64,000 nt of DNA from Exiguobacterium sp. SL-9 (GTDB taxonomy: Bacteria > Bacillota > Bacilli > Exiguobacteriales > Exiguobacteriaceae). Position numbers and translations under genes: made by a program. Below the pieces are notes generated by a model. The model saw only the letters and a list, made by a program, of their open reading frames with translations, searched no databases and was not told where the DNA came from. Shown piece after piece: positions 36,746 to 46,218 of this stretch. Each line of letters opens with the position of its first letter. Positions within the stretch are counted from its first letter, which is position 1. The stretch spans positions 62,001 through 126,000 of the forward strand of contig NZ_SJUO01000004.1 in the NCBI RefSeq assembly GCF_004336985.1, in the 5' to 3' direction.

Positions 36746-38299
36746 ATGAGTATATTAACAGTACAAAACTTAAGCCACGGTTTCGGTGACCGCGCCATTT
36801 TGAATGATGTGTCTTTCCGTCTATTGAAAGGCGAACACATCGGTCTCATCGGAGCCAACGGTGAAGGAAAATCAACGTTTATGAACATCATCACGCGTAA
36901 GCTCCAGCCGGACGAAGGCAAAATCGAGTGGGCGAAAAACGTCCGTGTCGGTTACCTCGACCAGCACGCCGTCCTCGAGCGCGGGATGACGATTCGGGAC
37001 GTATTAAAGAGCGCGTTCCAATACTTGATTGACACCGAAACACGAATCGGTGAGCTTTATATGGAGATGGGCGATGCGACGCCTGAACAGATGGACGACA
37101 TGCTCGCCGAAGTCGGCGAACTTCAGGAGATGCTCGATTCGAACGACTTCTATATCATCGACGCGAAAGTCGAAGAAGTCGCACGCGGTCTCGGTATTTT
37201 AGACGTCGGACTCGACCGTGACGTCACGGACCTCTCGGGTGGTCAGCGGACGAAAGTATTGCTCGCGAAATTGCTTCTCGAGAAGCCGGACATCCTTCTC
37301 CTCGATGAGCCGACCAACTATTTGGACGAAGCCCATATCGAGTGGTTGAAGCGTTATCTCCAAAACTACGACAACGCCTTCATCTTGATCTCGCACGATA
37401 TCCCGTTCTTAAACAGCGTCATCAACTTGGTCTACCATATGGAGAACCAAGACTTGTCACGCTATGTCGGGGACTACGACAAATTCATGGAAGTGTACGA
37501 GATGAAACGCTCGCAGCTCGAATCGGCTTATAAACGCCAACAAGCTGAAATCGCCGACCTGAAAGACTTCGTTGCCCGCAACAAGGCCCGTGTCTCGACG
37601 CGGAACATGGCGATGTCACGCCAGAAGAAACTCGATAAGATGGACGTCATCGAATTGAGTGCGGAACGTCCGAAACCAGAGTTCCGGTTCTTGCAGGCAC
37701 GCACGTCAGGTCGTCTCATCTTTGACGCCAAAAATCTCGTCATCGGTTACGATGAGCCGCTTTCACGCCCGCTCGACCTCCAAATGGAGCGCGGTCAGAA
37801 GATCGCCCTCGTCGGTGCGAACGGGATCGGGAAAACGACGCTGTTGAAGAGTCTTCTCGGCATGATCAACCCGCTTGAAGGAACCGTCGAACGCGGTGAG
37901 TTCTTGGAGATCGGGTACTTCGAACAAGAAGCGGCCGTCAGCAACAACACGTGTATCGAAGAGATTTGGAGCGAGTTCCCATCACTCAACCAGCAACAAG
38001 TCCGGGCCATGCTCGCGAAATGCGGTCTCATGACGAAGCATATCGAGAGTAAAATCGCGGTCCTCAGTGGTGGAGAGAAAGCGAAGGTCCGTCTCTGTAA
38101 GCTCCAAAACAACGAATCGAACTTGCTCCTCCTCGATGAGCCGACGAACCACTTGGACGTCGACGCGAAGGAAGAGTTGAAGCGCGCATTGAAAGAATAT
38201 AAAGGCAGTATCCTACTCATCAGTCACGAACCGGAGTTCTATCAAGACATCGTCACCGACGTCTGGAACTGTGAATCGTGGACGACAAAAGTATTCTAA
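36746..38299 (+). CDS. ABC-F family ATPase (YkpA/YbiT type)
   Basis: 517 residues, no membrane helices, two ABC domains. Walker A motifs are GANGEGKST and GANGIGKTT; signatures LSGGQRTKVLLAKLL and LSGGEKAKVRL; Walker B LLLDEPTNYLD and LLLDEPTNHLD. The inter-domain linker (P-site tRNA-interacting region) is charged and helical (about residues 240-310). Proteins of this kind act on the ribosome E-site in translation; the length and the lack of a long C-terminal tail fit YkpA/YbiT rather than antibiotic-resistance ABC-F. Confidence 0.88.
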   Translation: MSILTVQNLSHGFGDRAILNDVSFRLLKGEHIGLIGANGEGKSTFMNIITRKLQPDEGKIEWAKNVRVGYLDQHAVLERGMTIRDVLKSAFQYLIDTETRIGELYMEMGDATPEQMDDMLAEVGELQEMLDSNDFYIIDAKVEEVARGLGILDVGLDRDVTDLSGGQRTKVLLAKLLLEKPDILLLDEPTNYLDEAHIEWLKRYLQNYDNAFILISHDIPFLNSVINLVYHMENQDLSRYVGDYDKFMEVYEMKRSQLESAYKRQQAEIADLKDFVARNKARVSTRNMAMSRQKKLDKMDVIELSAERPKPEFRFLQARTSGRLIFDAKNLVIGYDEPLSRPLDLQMERGQKIALVGANGIGKTTLLKSLLGMINPLEGTVERGEFLEIGYFEQEAAVSNNTCIEEIWSEFPSLNQQQVRAMLAKCGLMTKHIESKIAVLSGGEKAKVRLCKLQNNESNLLLLDEPTNHLDVDAKEELKRALKEYKGSILLISHEPEFYQDIVTDVWNCESWTTKVF

Positions 38300-38320
38300 T
38301 CCGTGTAGAGGAAGTGGCGT

Positions 38321-39445
38321 ATGGCTGGCCCGATTCAATTAAATGAACGCATTGTTCTATATGACATCATTCGAGGGTTTGCCCTGTGCGGCATCTTCCT
38401 CGTCAACATCCCAAGCATGCTCGGGAGCGACTGGATTTTCGGTAATCCGATATATGAAGGAAGCGACCTCTTCGTCAGGACGCTGTTCGATTTGTTCGTC
38501 CAGACGAAGTTTTACACGATCTTCTCGCTCTTGTTCGGAATCGGCTTCTCGATTTTCCTCGAGCGCTCGTACGCGCGCGGGGATTCGGTCGGCCGTTATA
38601 TCCGCCGCATCGCCATTTTGTTTCTATTCGGACTCGCTCACCTGGCCATTTGGTCGGGTGACATCTTACATACGTATGCGATGTGGGGCTTGTTGCTCCC
38701 GTTGTTTTATGGATTAAGCAACCGGGCGATTTTAACGTGGGCATGGGGTTTGTTGATCACAAGCTATGTATTGTTTTATGGCTCATCAATCTATCTGGAA
38801 TGGGCGTTAGGTTATACGTCTATTGCAGGACCATTCCCGACCGCATTCAATTTCGGATTCGGACCCTGGTTCGACTATCGCTTGGATAATGAGATTTTTG
38901 ACATGTTCCAAAACTCGTTGTTCGCCGGTTTTGAAATCTTCAGCCTGTTTTTGTTCGGACTTTATATCGGACGTGAACGGAAACTCCTCACGTGGAGTAT
39001 CCGAGGATTGACGCGGACGGCCATCATCTGTACGGTAGCGGCCCTGCCGTTCTTCGCAGTCATTATTTGGCATCACTACGGTGGCGGTGCCGAGTACTCG
39101 GCGACGAACTCTGCGGCCGTCCTCGTCTCCGGCAAACTGCTCGCGACGACGTACGTCTGTCTCTTTACGATTGCCGTCCGTAACGGGCGCGCATTCCGTC
39201 CGTTGCAGGCGCTCGGCCGTATGGCACTGACGAACTATTTGACGCACACGCTCGTCGTCGTCATCCCGGTCATCGCCCTCGGCTACTACGGTCGCCTGTC
39301 GTTGACGGAAGGATTGTTCTTGAGTATCGCGATTTTGATCGCCCAAGCGTTCTTCTCGATGTGGTGGCTGAAATCGCATCGATACGGTCCGTTCGAGAAA
39401 TTATGGCGCATCGGAACGTATGGACGACAAAAACAAGCATCTTAA
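38321..39445 (+). CDS. DUF418-family membrane protein (YeiB-like)
   Basis: 374 residues, about 10 helices. The N-terminal YDIIRGFALCGIFLVNIP and the C-terminal LGRMALTNYLTHTL... plus FEKLWR segments are the two DUF418 regions. Function unknown; the fold resembles membrane acyltransferases. Start 6-9 nt after AGAGGAAG. Confidence 0.85.
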   Translation: MAGPIQLNERIVLYDIIRGFALCGIFLVNIPSMLGSDWIFGNPIYEGSDLFVRTLFDLFVQTKFYTIFSLLFGIGFSIFLERSYARGDSVGRYIRRIAILFLFGLAHLAIWSGDILHTYAMWGLLLPLFYGLSNRAILTWAWGLLITSYVLFYGSSIYLEWALGYTSIAGPFPTAFNFGFGPWFDYRLDNEIFDMFQNSLFAGFEIFSLFLFGLYIGRERKLLTWSIRGLTRTAIICTVAALPFFAVIIWHHYGGGAEYSATNSAAVLVSGKLLATTYVCLFTIAVRNGRAFRPLQALGRMALTNYLTHTLVVVIPVIALGYYGRLSLTEGLFLSIAILIAQAFFSMWWLKSHRYGPFEKLWRIGTYGRQKQAS

Positions 39446-39448
39446 CCA

Positions 39449-39484
39449 CAAAAAAAGGCTCGAAGCGTCTGCTTCGGGCCTTTC
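39449..39484. terminator. Bidirectional terminator, DUF418 / ppaC
   Basis: AAGGCTCGAAGC / GCTTCGGGCCTT stem (one G-T pair) between convergent genes. Confidence 0.75.
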
Positions 39485-39491
39485 TCGTTTC

Positions 39492-40421
39492 TTAGTTCGT
39501 CGCCGCTGCTGTGAGCACCGGTACGATTTGCTTTTTGCGTGAAACGACACCAGGAAGTGTCGCCAGACCATCGACCAATTTGACGTTGAACGCCTGCTCG
39601 AATAGGTCCGTCTTCTTACCGACAACGAGAACCTCCGAGTCGTTCGTCAAGATGTTCGTGATGGCGAAGACGAACAAGTCGAGCTCTTTATCTAACATCT
39701 TGATTGCCATCGCCGATTCAACAGCGTCTTTACGACTCAACACATCGTTTGCGTCGACCGTGTTCACTTGAGCAATCTCAATGCGGTAGTCGCCCATCGC
39801 AAACTCTTTCGCGTCGAGCGAGATGAGTTCTGGGATTGTTTTTTGGCTAAGATCCGCTCCCGCTTTCAACATCTCAAGACCGTATGTCTCGATGTCTGTG
39901 CCCGAGATGGCTGCGAGTTCTTTTGCCGCCTTGATGTCCTCGTCCGTGCACGTCGGTGACTTGAACAAGAGCGAGTCCGAGATAATGGCCGATAGCATCA
40001 ATCCTGCCATGTCAGGCGCGATTTCGACACCGTGCTCTTTATAGAGTTTGAGCAAGATCGTTGCCGTACAACCGACCGGCTCCGCACGGTAATAGAGCGC
40101 ATCCGCTGTTTGGAAGTTGGCGATCCGGTGGTGGTCGACGACTTCGAGGATACGCACGTCTGCGATGTCTTCCGCGCTTTGTTGGAACTCGTTATGGTCG
40201 ACCAAGATGACAGATTCTACTTCGTCTGACACGCGTTCTACGAGGCGCGGTGCTTTGACACGGAAGTGGTCGAGCGCATATTGCGTCTCTCCGTTCACTT
40301 CGCCGAGTCGAACCGCTTCAGCGTCCATCCCTAACTTTTTCTTCAGCTCCGCGTAAGCGAGCGCCGAACAAATCGTATCCGTGTCTGGATTTTTATGTCC
40401 GAAGACTAGTACTGTACTCAT
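39492..40421 (-). CDS. ppaC: Manganese-dependent inorganic pyrophosphatase (family II)
   Basis: 309 residues. DHH-family metal motifs [13 protein letters not shown] (residues 8-20), DHNE, and VDHHRIANF; the C-terminal substrate lid carries SRKKQIVP. It hydrolyses pyrophosphate from biosynthesis. Minus-strand GAGGAGAATG precedes the ATG. Confidence 0.95.
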   Translation of the reverse strand: MSTVLVFGHKNPDTDTICSALAYAELKKKLGMDAEAVRLGEVNGETQYALDHFRVKAPRLVERVSDEVESVILVDHNEFQQSAEDIADVRILEVVDHHRIANFQTADALYYRAEPVGCTATILLKLYKEHGVEIAPDMAGLMLSAIISDSLLFKSPTCTDEDIKAAKELAAISGTDIETYGLEMLKAGADLSQKTIPELISLDAKEFAMGDYRIEIAQVNTVDANDVLSRKDAVESAMAIKMLDKELDLFVFAITNILTNDSEVLVVGKKTDLFEQAFNVKLVDGLATLPGVVSRKKQIVPVLTAAATN

Positions 40422-40495
40422 GATACATTCTCCTCACTATGATAGTTTTCCCTTATCCATTATACCGTCTCTACTCATTCTTTCAATTCCCAAAC

Positions 40496-40522
40496 AAAAA
40501 AGAGCCAGCAAGGGCTCTTTAT
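40496..40522 (-). terminator. Terminator of the 45-residue gene
   Basis: Minus strand AGAGCCC-TTGCT-GGCTCT followed by T6, overlapping the stop codon. Confidence 0.75.
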
Positions 40523-40656
40523 GCTTGTTCGTCTTCGTCCGTCTCTTCGAGGTCCGAATGATCGCCTTTTGAATCTTCTTCATGCGAAATATCCGGTTGG
40601 TCTCGTTTTAACTTCTCTTGTTCTTCTTGTTCACGTTTTTTATCTTGTTCTGACAT
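40519..40656 (-). CDS. Small, highly charged 45-residue protein
   Basis: Start ATG at 40656 is 8 nt after AAAGGATGA; stop TAA at 40519 sits on a terminator hairpin. The protein begins MSEQDKKREQEEQEKLK and ends EDEQA; it is nearly all charged or Gln, with no hydrophobic core, and probably disordered or coiled. Ribosome site, terminator and codon use support a real gene. Function unknown. Confidence 0.65.
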   Translation of the reverse strand: MSEQDKKREQEEQEKLKRDQPDISHEEDSKGDHSDLEETDEDEQA

Positions 40657-40752
40657 CTGTCTCATCCTTTCGGTACTGAGTCTTGTCGTAGACTGTTCCC
40701 TGAGCGCGCTCTAGCCAAACAGATGTCTCTCATCCGTAAACAAACTGTCATA

Positions 40753-41037
40753 TCAGTCGGCTTGAACGAAGACGACCTCGTCACCGCGGATTTCGACGTT
40801 GACGTCTTGTCCTTGGAATAACCACTCGTCCTGTTCAGCCACGACGAAGCGAATGCCGTCCGCTTCCGTTTCAACGGCCGCGTTGTCGATGTCTTCTGTG
40901 ATGACGCCCACCGAGAAACCGTGCGTCAAATCGGTCGAACCCCCATATTTGGCGAATAGGCGCACCGTCTGGCCTGCCTCGACCTCCATCTCATCTTTGA
41001 AAAACTGGAGTGCTTCATCTGTCACGTTAATCTTCAT
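40753..41037 (-). CDS. HesB/IscA-like fold protein without the Cys ligands (YneR-type)
   Basis: 94 residues after GAGGAGGATG. The fold pattern (ITVTDEAL-like start KINVTDEALQFFKDEM, GGSTDLTHGFSVGV, VNVEIRGDEVVF) matches the HesB/IscA-related YneR family. The three conserved Cys of iron-sulfur carriers are absent (no Cys at all), so it should not hold a cluster. Function unknown. Confidence 0.8.
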   Translation of the reverse strand: MKINVTDEALQFFKDEMEVEAGQTVRLFAKYGGSTDLTHGFSVGVITEDIDNAAVETEADGIRFVVAEQDEWLFQGQDVNVEIRGDEVVFVQAD

Positions 41038-41104
41038 CTGTCATCCTCCTCTCGACTTCTGTCTTCATTCTAATCGTTTCAGAAAAACCGAGCGAGGAAG
41101 TTGC

Positions 41105-42064
41105 CTAGAGCGTCGTACCTGGTAAGTAGGTGACCGTCAAACTGTTCGTGATAGAAGTGGCCCCGTTCATCTCTTCGAACGTCACATCGAACAACGTCCG
41201 GCCGATGTCCTCGTTTGGCGAATACATCGTTGATAACCCGAACGCCTGACCGATCGGATGGCCATCGAAGCCGAGGATGGCGACTTCATCCGGGATGCGG
41301 ACACAGCGACGGCGCAACTCTCCTAAAAAACCAAGCGCCACATAATCTGACGAGAAAAAGAGCGCTCGAGGACGCTCTTGTTGACGCAGAAATTCATCGG
41401 CAAGCCGGATTCCGTCCTCGCTCGTCAAGTAGCCGGTCCAGACCCATCGCTCACGCGCAAGTTCGACTTCATCGAAGTACGCTTGCTGACGCGCGATGGA
41501 GCTTGGACTGTCTTGTCGTGACAACACGATGCCGATTTCAATATATCCAGCTTGCGCCAGCACATTTAAACCGGCGACGAAGGCGGCATAGTGATCGACG
41601 TGAACCGAAGAAATCGTCTCTGGTGCCCCGACGGTCGCGACCGCGATTGGGCCGAACTGCCGATACATTTCCATTTCATCGAATGACATCGTATGGGATA
41701 ACAGAATCGCCCCATCGACTTCACGGTGCTTCAATAAATCAAGCGCTTGCCGTTCTTGGTCGAGTTGATACTCGGTCTGCCACATGACGAGTCGGTAATC
41801 TCTTTGGAGGGCAGCTTTCGCGAGCCCGTTGACGAACAGTCCATAATACGGATGATCCAAATACGGCAACACGACGACGAAACGCTGCGTGCGACCGGTC
41901 GATAACGTCAGCGCCTGCTGATTCCGTAAATAGCCGAGTTCGGCCATCGCCTGTCGCACCCGTTCCCGCTTCTCTTTCGACACGTACGGGTGCTCATTGA
42001 GCACGCGCGACACCGTCGTCACGGATACGTCTGCGTATTTTGCGATATCTCGAATGTTCGCCAT
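41105..42064 (-). CDS. LacI-family transcriptional regulator
   Basis: 319 residues. The helix-turn-helix is NIRDIAKYADVSVTTVSRVLN at the N-terminus followed by the hinge ELGYLRNQQALTL-type helix. The periplasmic-binding-protein-like effector domain covers about residues 60-319. The effector is probably a sugar. No sugar gene is adjacent. It lies after a 77-residue gene and a palindrome at 42341-42358 that may be its operator. Confidence 0.9.
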   Translation of the reverse strand: MANIRDIAKYADVSVTTVSRVLNEHPYVSKEKRERVRQAMAELGYLRNQQALTLSTGRTQRFVVVLPYLDHPYYGLFVNGLAKAALQRDYRLVMWQTEYQLDQERQALDLLKHREVDGAILLSHTMSFDEMEMYRQFGPIAVATVGAPETISSVHVDHYAAFVAGLNVLAQAGYIEIGIVLSRQDSPSSIARQQAYFDEVELARERWVWTGYLTSEDGIRLADEFLRQQERPRALFFSSDYVALGFLGELRRRCVRIPDEVAILGFDGHPIGQAFGLSTMYSPNEDIGRTLFDVTFEEMNGATSITNSLTVTYLPGTTL

Positions 42065-42075
42065 CTCGTTTCACC

Positions 42076-42309
42076 TCAATCTGTCAGTCTTTGCATATAG
42101 TGTACCCACTCTGCCTCCTGACTGTCACCTTTCGCAATCACTTGTTTCCGGATGGCTTGGACGAGACGAAACCGTTCTTCGATTGGTAAATGAAGAAACT
42201 CGTCTTGGAAACGGGCGCACAACATTCTTCCGAGCGGCGTATACAACTGATTGATGACGAGTTCGTAGACGACCCCACCGCACCATGTTTTCCACGTTGT
42301 CGGATTCAT
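42076..42309 (-). CDS. Hypothetical 77-residue protein
   Basis: Start at the ATG 6 nt after AAAGGAGGGA. The protein reads as a small helical domain with two Cys near residues 9 and 35 and a C-terminal amphipathic part (HLPIEERFRLVQAIRKQ). A longer frame runs to 42471 but crosses the palindrome and promoter region, so it is not used. It precedes the LacI-family gene on the same strand and the two are likely co-transcribed. Not recognised. Confidence 0.65.
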   Translation of the reverse strand: MNPTTWKTWCGGVVYELVINQLYTPLGRMLCARFQDEFLHLPIEERFRLVQAIRKQVIAKGDSQEAEWVHYMQRLTD

Positions 42310-42340
42310 GAGCAATCCCTCCTTTGACTTAACCGTACAG

Positions 42341-42358
42341 TCTGAAACGCGTTTCAGA
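42341..42358. promoter_or_regulatory. 18-bp perfect palindrome, candidate LacI-family operator
   Basis: TCTGAAACGCGTTTCAGA is a perfect inverted repeat about 10-30 bp downstream of the expected start of the minus-strand promoter. Its half-site GAAAC/GTTTC and its position fit autoregulation by the LacI-family protein. The centre is GC rather than the CG usual in LacI-type sites. Confidence 0.6.
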
Positions 42359-42377
42359 GCAAGTACTATTTTCATTT

Positions 42378-42405
42378 CGTCTAATTCCGAACATTCAATA
42401 GTCAA
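42378..42405 (-). promoter_or_regulatory. Promoter of the 77-residue gene and lacI-family gene, overlapped by PurBox 1
   Basis: Minus strand TTGACT (42405-42400), 16-bp spacer, TAGACG (42383-42378). The plus-strand PurBox match AATTCCGAACATT (42383-42395) lies inside the spacer. Confidence 0.5.
42383..42395 (+). promoter_or_regulatory. PurBox 1 (candidate PurR site)
   Basis: AATTCCGAACATT fits the Bacillus PurBox consensus AWWWCCGAACWWT at every position. Confidence 0.55.
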
Positions 42406-42439
42406 ATAATAAAATTTCAGGTTTTTTCGTTCGAAATCA

Positions 42440-42468
42440 TTGACGATAGCCGCTTCATTTTGTATAGT
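42440..42468 (+). promoter_or_regulatory. Promoter of pbuG
   Basis: TTGACG (42440-42445), 17-bp spacer, TATAGT (42463-42468), leaving a leader of about 70 nt. Confidence 0.7.
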
Positions 42469-42508
42469 CATCAGGTTGATAACGTTTATTCAACGATTAA
42501 CGAATAAT

Positions 42509-42521
42509 AATGTTCGGAAAT
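42509..42521 (-). promoter_or_regulatory. PurBox 2 (candidate PurR site)
   Basis: Minus strand ATTTCCGAACATT, a perfect match to AWWWCCGAACWWT, in the pbuG leader and inverted relative to PurBox 1. Confidence 0.55.
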
Positions 42522-42545
42522 TAAATAGATTAGGGAGTTTTATTC

Positions 42546-43835
42546 ATGAACTTTTTTCAATTAAAACAACATGGAACGAACGTTAAACAAGAAGTGATGG
42601 CGGGTATCACAACGTTCGTGACGATGGCGTACATCTCTGTCGTCAACCCGGCAATTCTGTCAGATGCCGGCATCCCGTTCGCCCAGGCGTTCACGGCGAC
42701 CATCATCGCCATCTTGATCGGTACCGGGCTCATGGCGTTCTACGCCAACCTTCCGATTGCCGTCGCCCCAGGGATGGGACTGAACGCGTTCTTCGCGTAT
42801 ACGCTCGTCGCCCAGCAACAGATCACGCCGTCCGCAGCGCTCGGCGTCGTCTTCGTGTCGTCGGTCTTCTTCTTGATTTTGTCGTTGTCACCGATTCGGA
42901 CGAAACTGATTCAAGCGATCCCGGCGTCACTCAAGCACGCAATCACGACCGGCATCGGCTTGTTCATCGCCTCGCTCGGGTTGAAGTTATCAGGTCTCAT
43001 CGTCGCCGATGAGGCGAATCTCGTTCGTCTTGGGGACTTATCGTCGCCAAGCGTCCTGCTCGTCCTCGGTGGGTTGATCGTCTCGGCCCTCTTGTTCTCA
43101 CGGAACGTCCCGGGCTCACTCCTCATCGGGATGGTACTCACGGGCATCGCGGCCTATTTCATGGGTCTATTGAAGATTGAAGGCGTGACGGCGATGCCGA
43201 CGTTGCCGGAAGGACTCATGGTCAATCCGCTCACGGCGTTCTCGGACGTCATCCAATACGGTTTGTTCGGTGCCGTCTTGTCGTTCTTCCTCGTCACGTT
43301 GTTCGATACGACGGGGACGCTCGTCGGAGTCGGAAAACAGGCCAACCTGTTGAAAGAAGATGGGACGATCGAGAACGGGCACCGCGCATTGTTCGCCGAT
43401 TCACTCGCGACGATGGGTGGTTCGCTCGTAGGAACGAGCCCGTCGACGGCTTACATTGAATCAGCTGCCGGTGTCGCTCAAGGTGGACGGACCGGTCTCA
43501 CGACAGCGGTCGTTGCCGGTTTGTTCGGATTGACGTTGTTCTTCAGTCCGCTCATTGGTGCCATCTCTGGCGTTGCTGCCATCACGGCACCGGCCTTGAT
43601 CATCGTCGGCGCGCTCATGTTGACGAACGTCCGTTACATCGACTGGACCGACTTCAGCGAATACTTCCCGGCGTTCATGACGATTCTCATCATGCCGCTC
43701 TCAGGCAGTATCGAACGCGGAATCGCTTTTGGGTTCATCCTGTATCCGATTTTTAAAGCGATGAACAAAGAGACGGTCCACCCGCTCATCTACTTGTTCG
43801 GCGCGCTATTCATACTGGAAATGTTTTTCTTATAA
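42546..43835 (+). CDS. pbuG: Hypoxanthine/guanine permease, AzgA/PbuG group
   Basis: 429 residues, about 12 helices. Family marks are GITTFVTMAYISVVNP, APGMGLNAFFAYT and DTTGTLVGVGKQANLL with the conserved Asp. The AzgA-type NCS2 group transports adenine, guanine or hypoxanthine. PurR boxes in the upstream region fit purine control. The B. subtilis pbuG also has a guanine riboswitch, but none is visible here. Confidence 0.88.
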   Translation: MNFFQLKQHGTNVKQEVMAGITTFVTMAYISVVNPAILSDAGIPFAQAFTATIIAILIGTGLMAFYANLPIAVAPGMGLNAFFAYTLVAQQQITPSAALGVVFVSSVFFLILSLSPIRTKLIQAIPASLKHAITTGIGLFIASLGLKLSGLIVADEANLVRLGDLSSPSVLLVLGGLIVSALLFSRNVPGSLLIGMVLTGIAAYFMGLLKIEGVTAMPTLPEGLMVNPLTAFSDVIQYGLFGAVLSFFLVTLFDTTGTLVGVGKQANLLKEDGTIENGHRALFADSLATMGGSLVGTSPSTAYIESAAGVAQGGRTGLTTAVVAGLFGLTLFFSPLIGAISGVAAITAPALIIVGALMLTNVRYIDWTDFSEYFPAFMTILIMPLSGSIERGIAFGFILYPIFKAMNKETVHPLIYLFGALFILEMFFL

Positions 43836-43845
43836 GTTAGATTCG

Positions 43846-43873
43846 AACCCTCGTCGACCGACGAGGGTTTTTC
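43846..43873 (+). terminator. Terminator of pbuG
   Basis: AACCCTCGTC / GACGAGGGTT stem with T5. Confidence 0.85.
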
Positions 43874-44026
43874 TGTTATCAAGCAGGGTAATGCTGTTTT
43901 ATAGCAGTTGTCTTCTGAATATTGATTCATTATCATTCCGTTCTCAATTAGACAGGATTTGACAATTTTTTGAGAGAATCGTTCCATTTTTCTGTTTTGA
44001 CCTTGTTTGTTATGGAATAATAACTG

Positions 44027-44040
44027 TGAAACCGTTTTCG
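44027..44040 (+). promoter_or_regulatory. cre-like site upstream of lutABC
   Basis: TGAAACCGTTTTCG matches the CcpA consensus TGWAANCGNTNWCA except for the last base and lies just after a possible TTGACC / TAATAA promoter. It would allow catabolite repression of lactate use. Confidence 0.5.
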
Positions 44041-44074
44041 AATTTGACTAATGAACAGGAAAGAAGGAATGGAC

Positions 44075-44812
44075 ATGCCTAACGTGGCGCTGTTCGTCAC
44101 TTGTCTCTCTGATACGTTATTCCCATCGGTAGGACAAGCGACGGTCGAACTATTAGAACATCTCGGTTGTGACGTCAGTTTTCCGTTTGAGCAAACATGT
44201 TGCGGGCAGCCCGCCTACAACAGTGGCTACCATGAAGAGACGAAAAAGATTGCGAAGCATATGATTGAGACGTTCGAGAAGGCGGATGCCGAGTACATCG
44301 TCGGTCCGTCCGGCTCGTGTGTCATGATGATGCGCGACTATCCACATCTATTTAAAGATGATCCCGCTTGGAAGGCGCGGGCCGAGGCTCATGCGGCGAA
44401 GACGTTCGAGTTGACGCAGTTCATCGTCGACGTACTTGAAGTGACGGACGTCGGGGCCAAGTTTCCGGCCAAGGCGACATATCACGCTTCGTGCCATATG
44501 ACACGGTTGCTTGGGATCGAGGCGGCTCCAGGCCAGTTGCTCAAAAATGTCGACGGCTTGACGATGCTCCCGCTCGACAACGTCCATAACTGTTGCGGCT
44601 TCGGGGGAACGTTCTCCGTCAAAATGCCAGATGTGTCGGTGCAGATGGTCGATGAGAAAGTCGAGTCGATCTTGAACTCGGGGGCCGAGGTGTTGATTGG
44701 GGCTGACGCGTCGTGTCTGATGAATATCGGGGGGCGTCTGCATAAACAAGGGCACCCAATCAAAGTGATGCATATCGCGGAAGTGTTGAACGAAGGGGTG
44801 AGACAAGCATGA
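44075..44812 (+). CDS. lutA: Lactate utilisation protein A (Fe-S, CCG domain)
   Basis: 245 residues from the ATG after AGAAGGAATG. Two CCG-type domains: [14 protein letters not shown] near residue 43 and [12 protein letters not shown] near 175, with HASCHMTR between them. LutA is a subunit of the LutABC complex that oxidises L-lactate to pyruvate. It overlaps lutB by 4 bp. Confidence 0.93.
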   Translation: MPNVALFVTCLSDTLFPSVGQATVELLEHLGCDVSFPFEQTCCGQPAYNSGYHEETKKIAKHMIETFEKADAEYIVGPSGSCVMMMRDYPHLFKDDPAWKARAEAHAAKTFELTQFIVDVLEVTDVGAKFPAKATYHASCHMTRLLGIEAAPGQLLKNVDGLTMLPLDNVHNCCGFGGTFSVKMPDVSVQMVDEKVESILNSGAEVLIGADASCLMNIGGRLHKQGHPIKVMHIAEVLNEGVRQA

Positions 44813-46218
44813 GTATGGGGATTCGGTTAGATGAGAAGTTTCAGGATCGACGCAAAGACGGAATCGACAATCCGTTCATGCGTCAGGCTGTCAGTTCGGC
44901 GCAAAACCGTCTGCGTGACGGTCGTTTAAACGCGGCAGGTGAACTCGGGGATTGGGAAGCGTTCCGGGACCATTCGGAAGAGATTCGCCAACACGTGCTC
45001 GAACATCTCGACTATTACTTATATCAATTGAGCGAGAACATCTCGAAACGAGGTGGCAACGTCTTCTTCGCCGAGACACCGGAAGAAGCGAACCGCTATA
45101 TCCGGGAAGTCGTGCGCGCTAAGAATGCCAAACACGTCGTCAAATCAAAGTCGATGGTGACAGAAGAGATTGGCTTGAACGAGGCGCTCCATGAGGAAGG
45201 TTGCACGGTCGTCGAGTCCGACCTCGGGGAATGGATCCTTCAACTCGATAATGACCCGCCGTCGCATATCGTCGCCCCGGCCCTCCATAAAGACCGGAAC
45301 GCCGTCCACGAGACGTTCACAGCCCACGGCTACGAAGGATCGAACGACCCGACCGAGCTCGGGCGCTATGCACGCCGTGAGTTGCGGAAAGACTTTTTGA
45401 AAGCGGAGGTCGGCATCACCGGCTGTAACTTCGCCATCGCCGAGAGCGGTGCCGTCGGGCTCGTGACGAACGAAGGGAACGGCCGCATGGTGACGTCGCT
45501 TCCGGACACGGTCATTTCCGTCATGGGGATGGAACGGATCGTCCCGTCATACGAGGAGTTCGAGGTGCTCGTCAATATGTTGTGCCGGAGCGCTGTCGGT
45601 CAACGACTCACCTCGTACATCACGACGTTCGCTGGCACGCGCGGCCACGGCGAAGTCGATGGACCCGAGGAGTTCCATCTCGTCATCGTCGACAACAAAC
45701 GTTCCGGCATCCTCGGCACACAGTTCCAATCTGTGCTCCAATGCATCCGTTGTGCGGCCTGTATTAACGTCTGTCCCGTGTACCGCCACATCGGCGGTCA
45801 TGCCTACGGCTCGATTTATCCGGGTCCGATCGGCGCTGTGCTCGCCCCGCTCCTCGACGGCTACGAGAATTATAAAGAGTTGCCGTACGCCTCGAGTCTA
45901 TGCGGTGCCTGTACGGAAGCCTGCCCGGTCAAGATTCCGCTCCACGAGCTATTGATCGAACATCGCCGTGTCATCGTCGAAGAGAGAAAACAGTCACCGT
46001 TCGTCGAGCGCATCGCCATGAAAGGCTTCGCGGTCACGTCGTCGAGTCCGTTCTTGTTCGAAGCGGCCGAACACATCGCGCCGTTCGCATCGTCCCCGTT
46101 CACGAAAGCGGGACAAATCGACAAAGGGTTGCCGGCGTGGACGGATTCGAAAAACTTGCCACAACCCGCCAAGCAGACGGTACGGGATTGGTTCAAGAAA
46201 CGGGGGAATGCAAAATGA
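44809..46218 (+). CDS. lutB: Lactate utilisation protein B (Fe-S, LUD domain)
   Basis: 469 residues. N-terminal LUD domain ([32 protein letters not shown]) and two C-terminal 4Fe-4S motifs, [15 protein letters not shown] and [13 protein letters not shown]. It carries electrons in the lactate oxidation complex. Start overlaps lutA and stop overlaps lutC, so translation is coupled. Confidence 0.95.
   Translation: MSMGIRLDEKFQDRRKDGIDNPFMRQAVSSAQNRLRDGRLNAAGELGDWEAFRDHSEEIRQHVLEHLDYYLYQLSENISKRGGNVFFAETPEEANRYIREVVRAKNAKHVVKSKSMVTEEIGLNEALHEEGCTVVESDLGEWILQLDNDPPSHIVAPALHKDRNAVHETFTAHGYEGSNDPTELGRYARRELRKDFLKAEVGITGCNFAIAESGAVGLVTNEGNGRMVTSLPDTVISVMGMERIVPSYEEFEVLVNMLCRSAVGQRLTSYITTFAGTRGHGEVDGPEEFHLVIVDNKRSGILGTQFQSVLQCIRCAACINVCPVYRHIGGHAYGSIYPGPIGAVLAPLLDGYENYKELPYASSLCGACTEACPVKIPLHELLIEHRRVIVEERKQSPFVERIAMKGFAVTSSSPFLFEAAEHIAPFASSPFTKAGQIDKGLPAWTDSKNLPQPAKQTVRDWFKKRGNAK

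Noticed and set aside
42310-42545. Guanine riboswitch of pbuG
   Set aside because: No three-way-junction motif (ATAT, GTTTCTACC-type, GACTA) is present in the leader, unlike the clear one before xpt.
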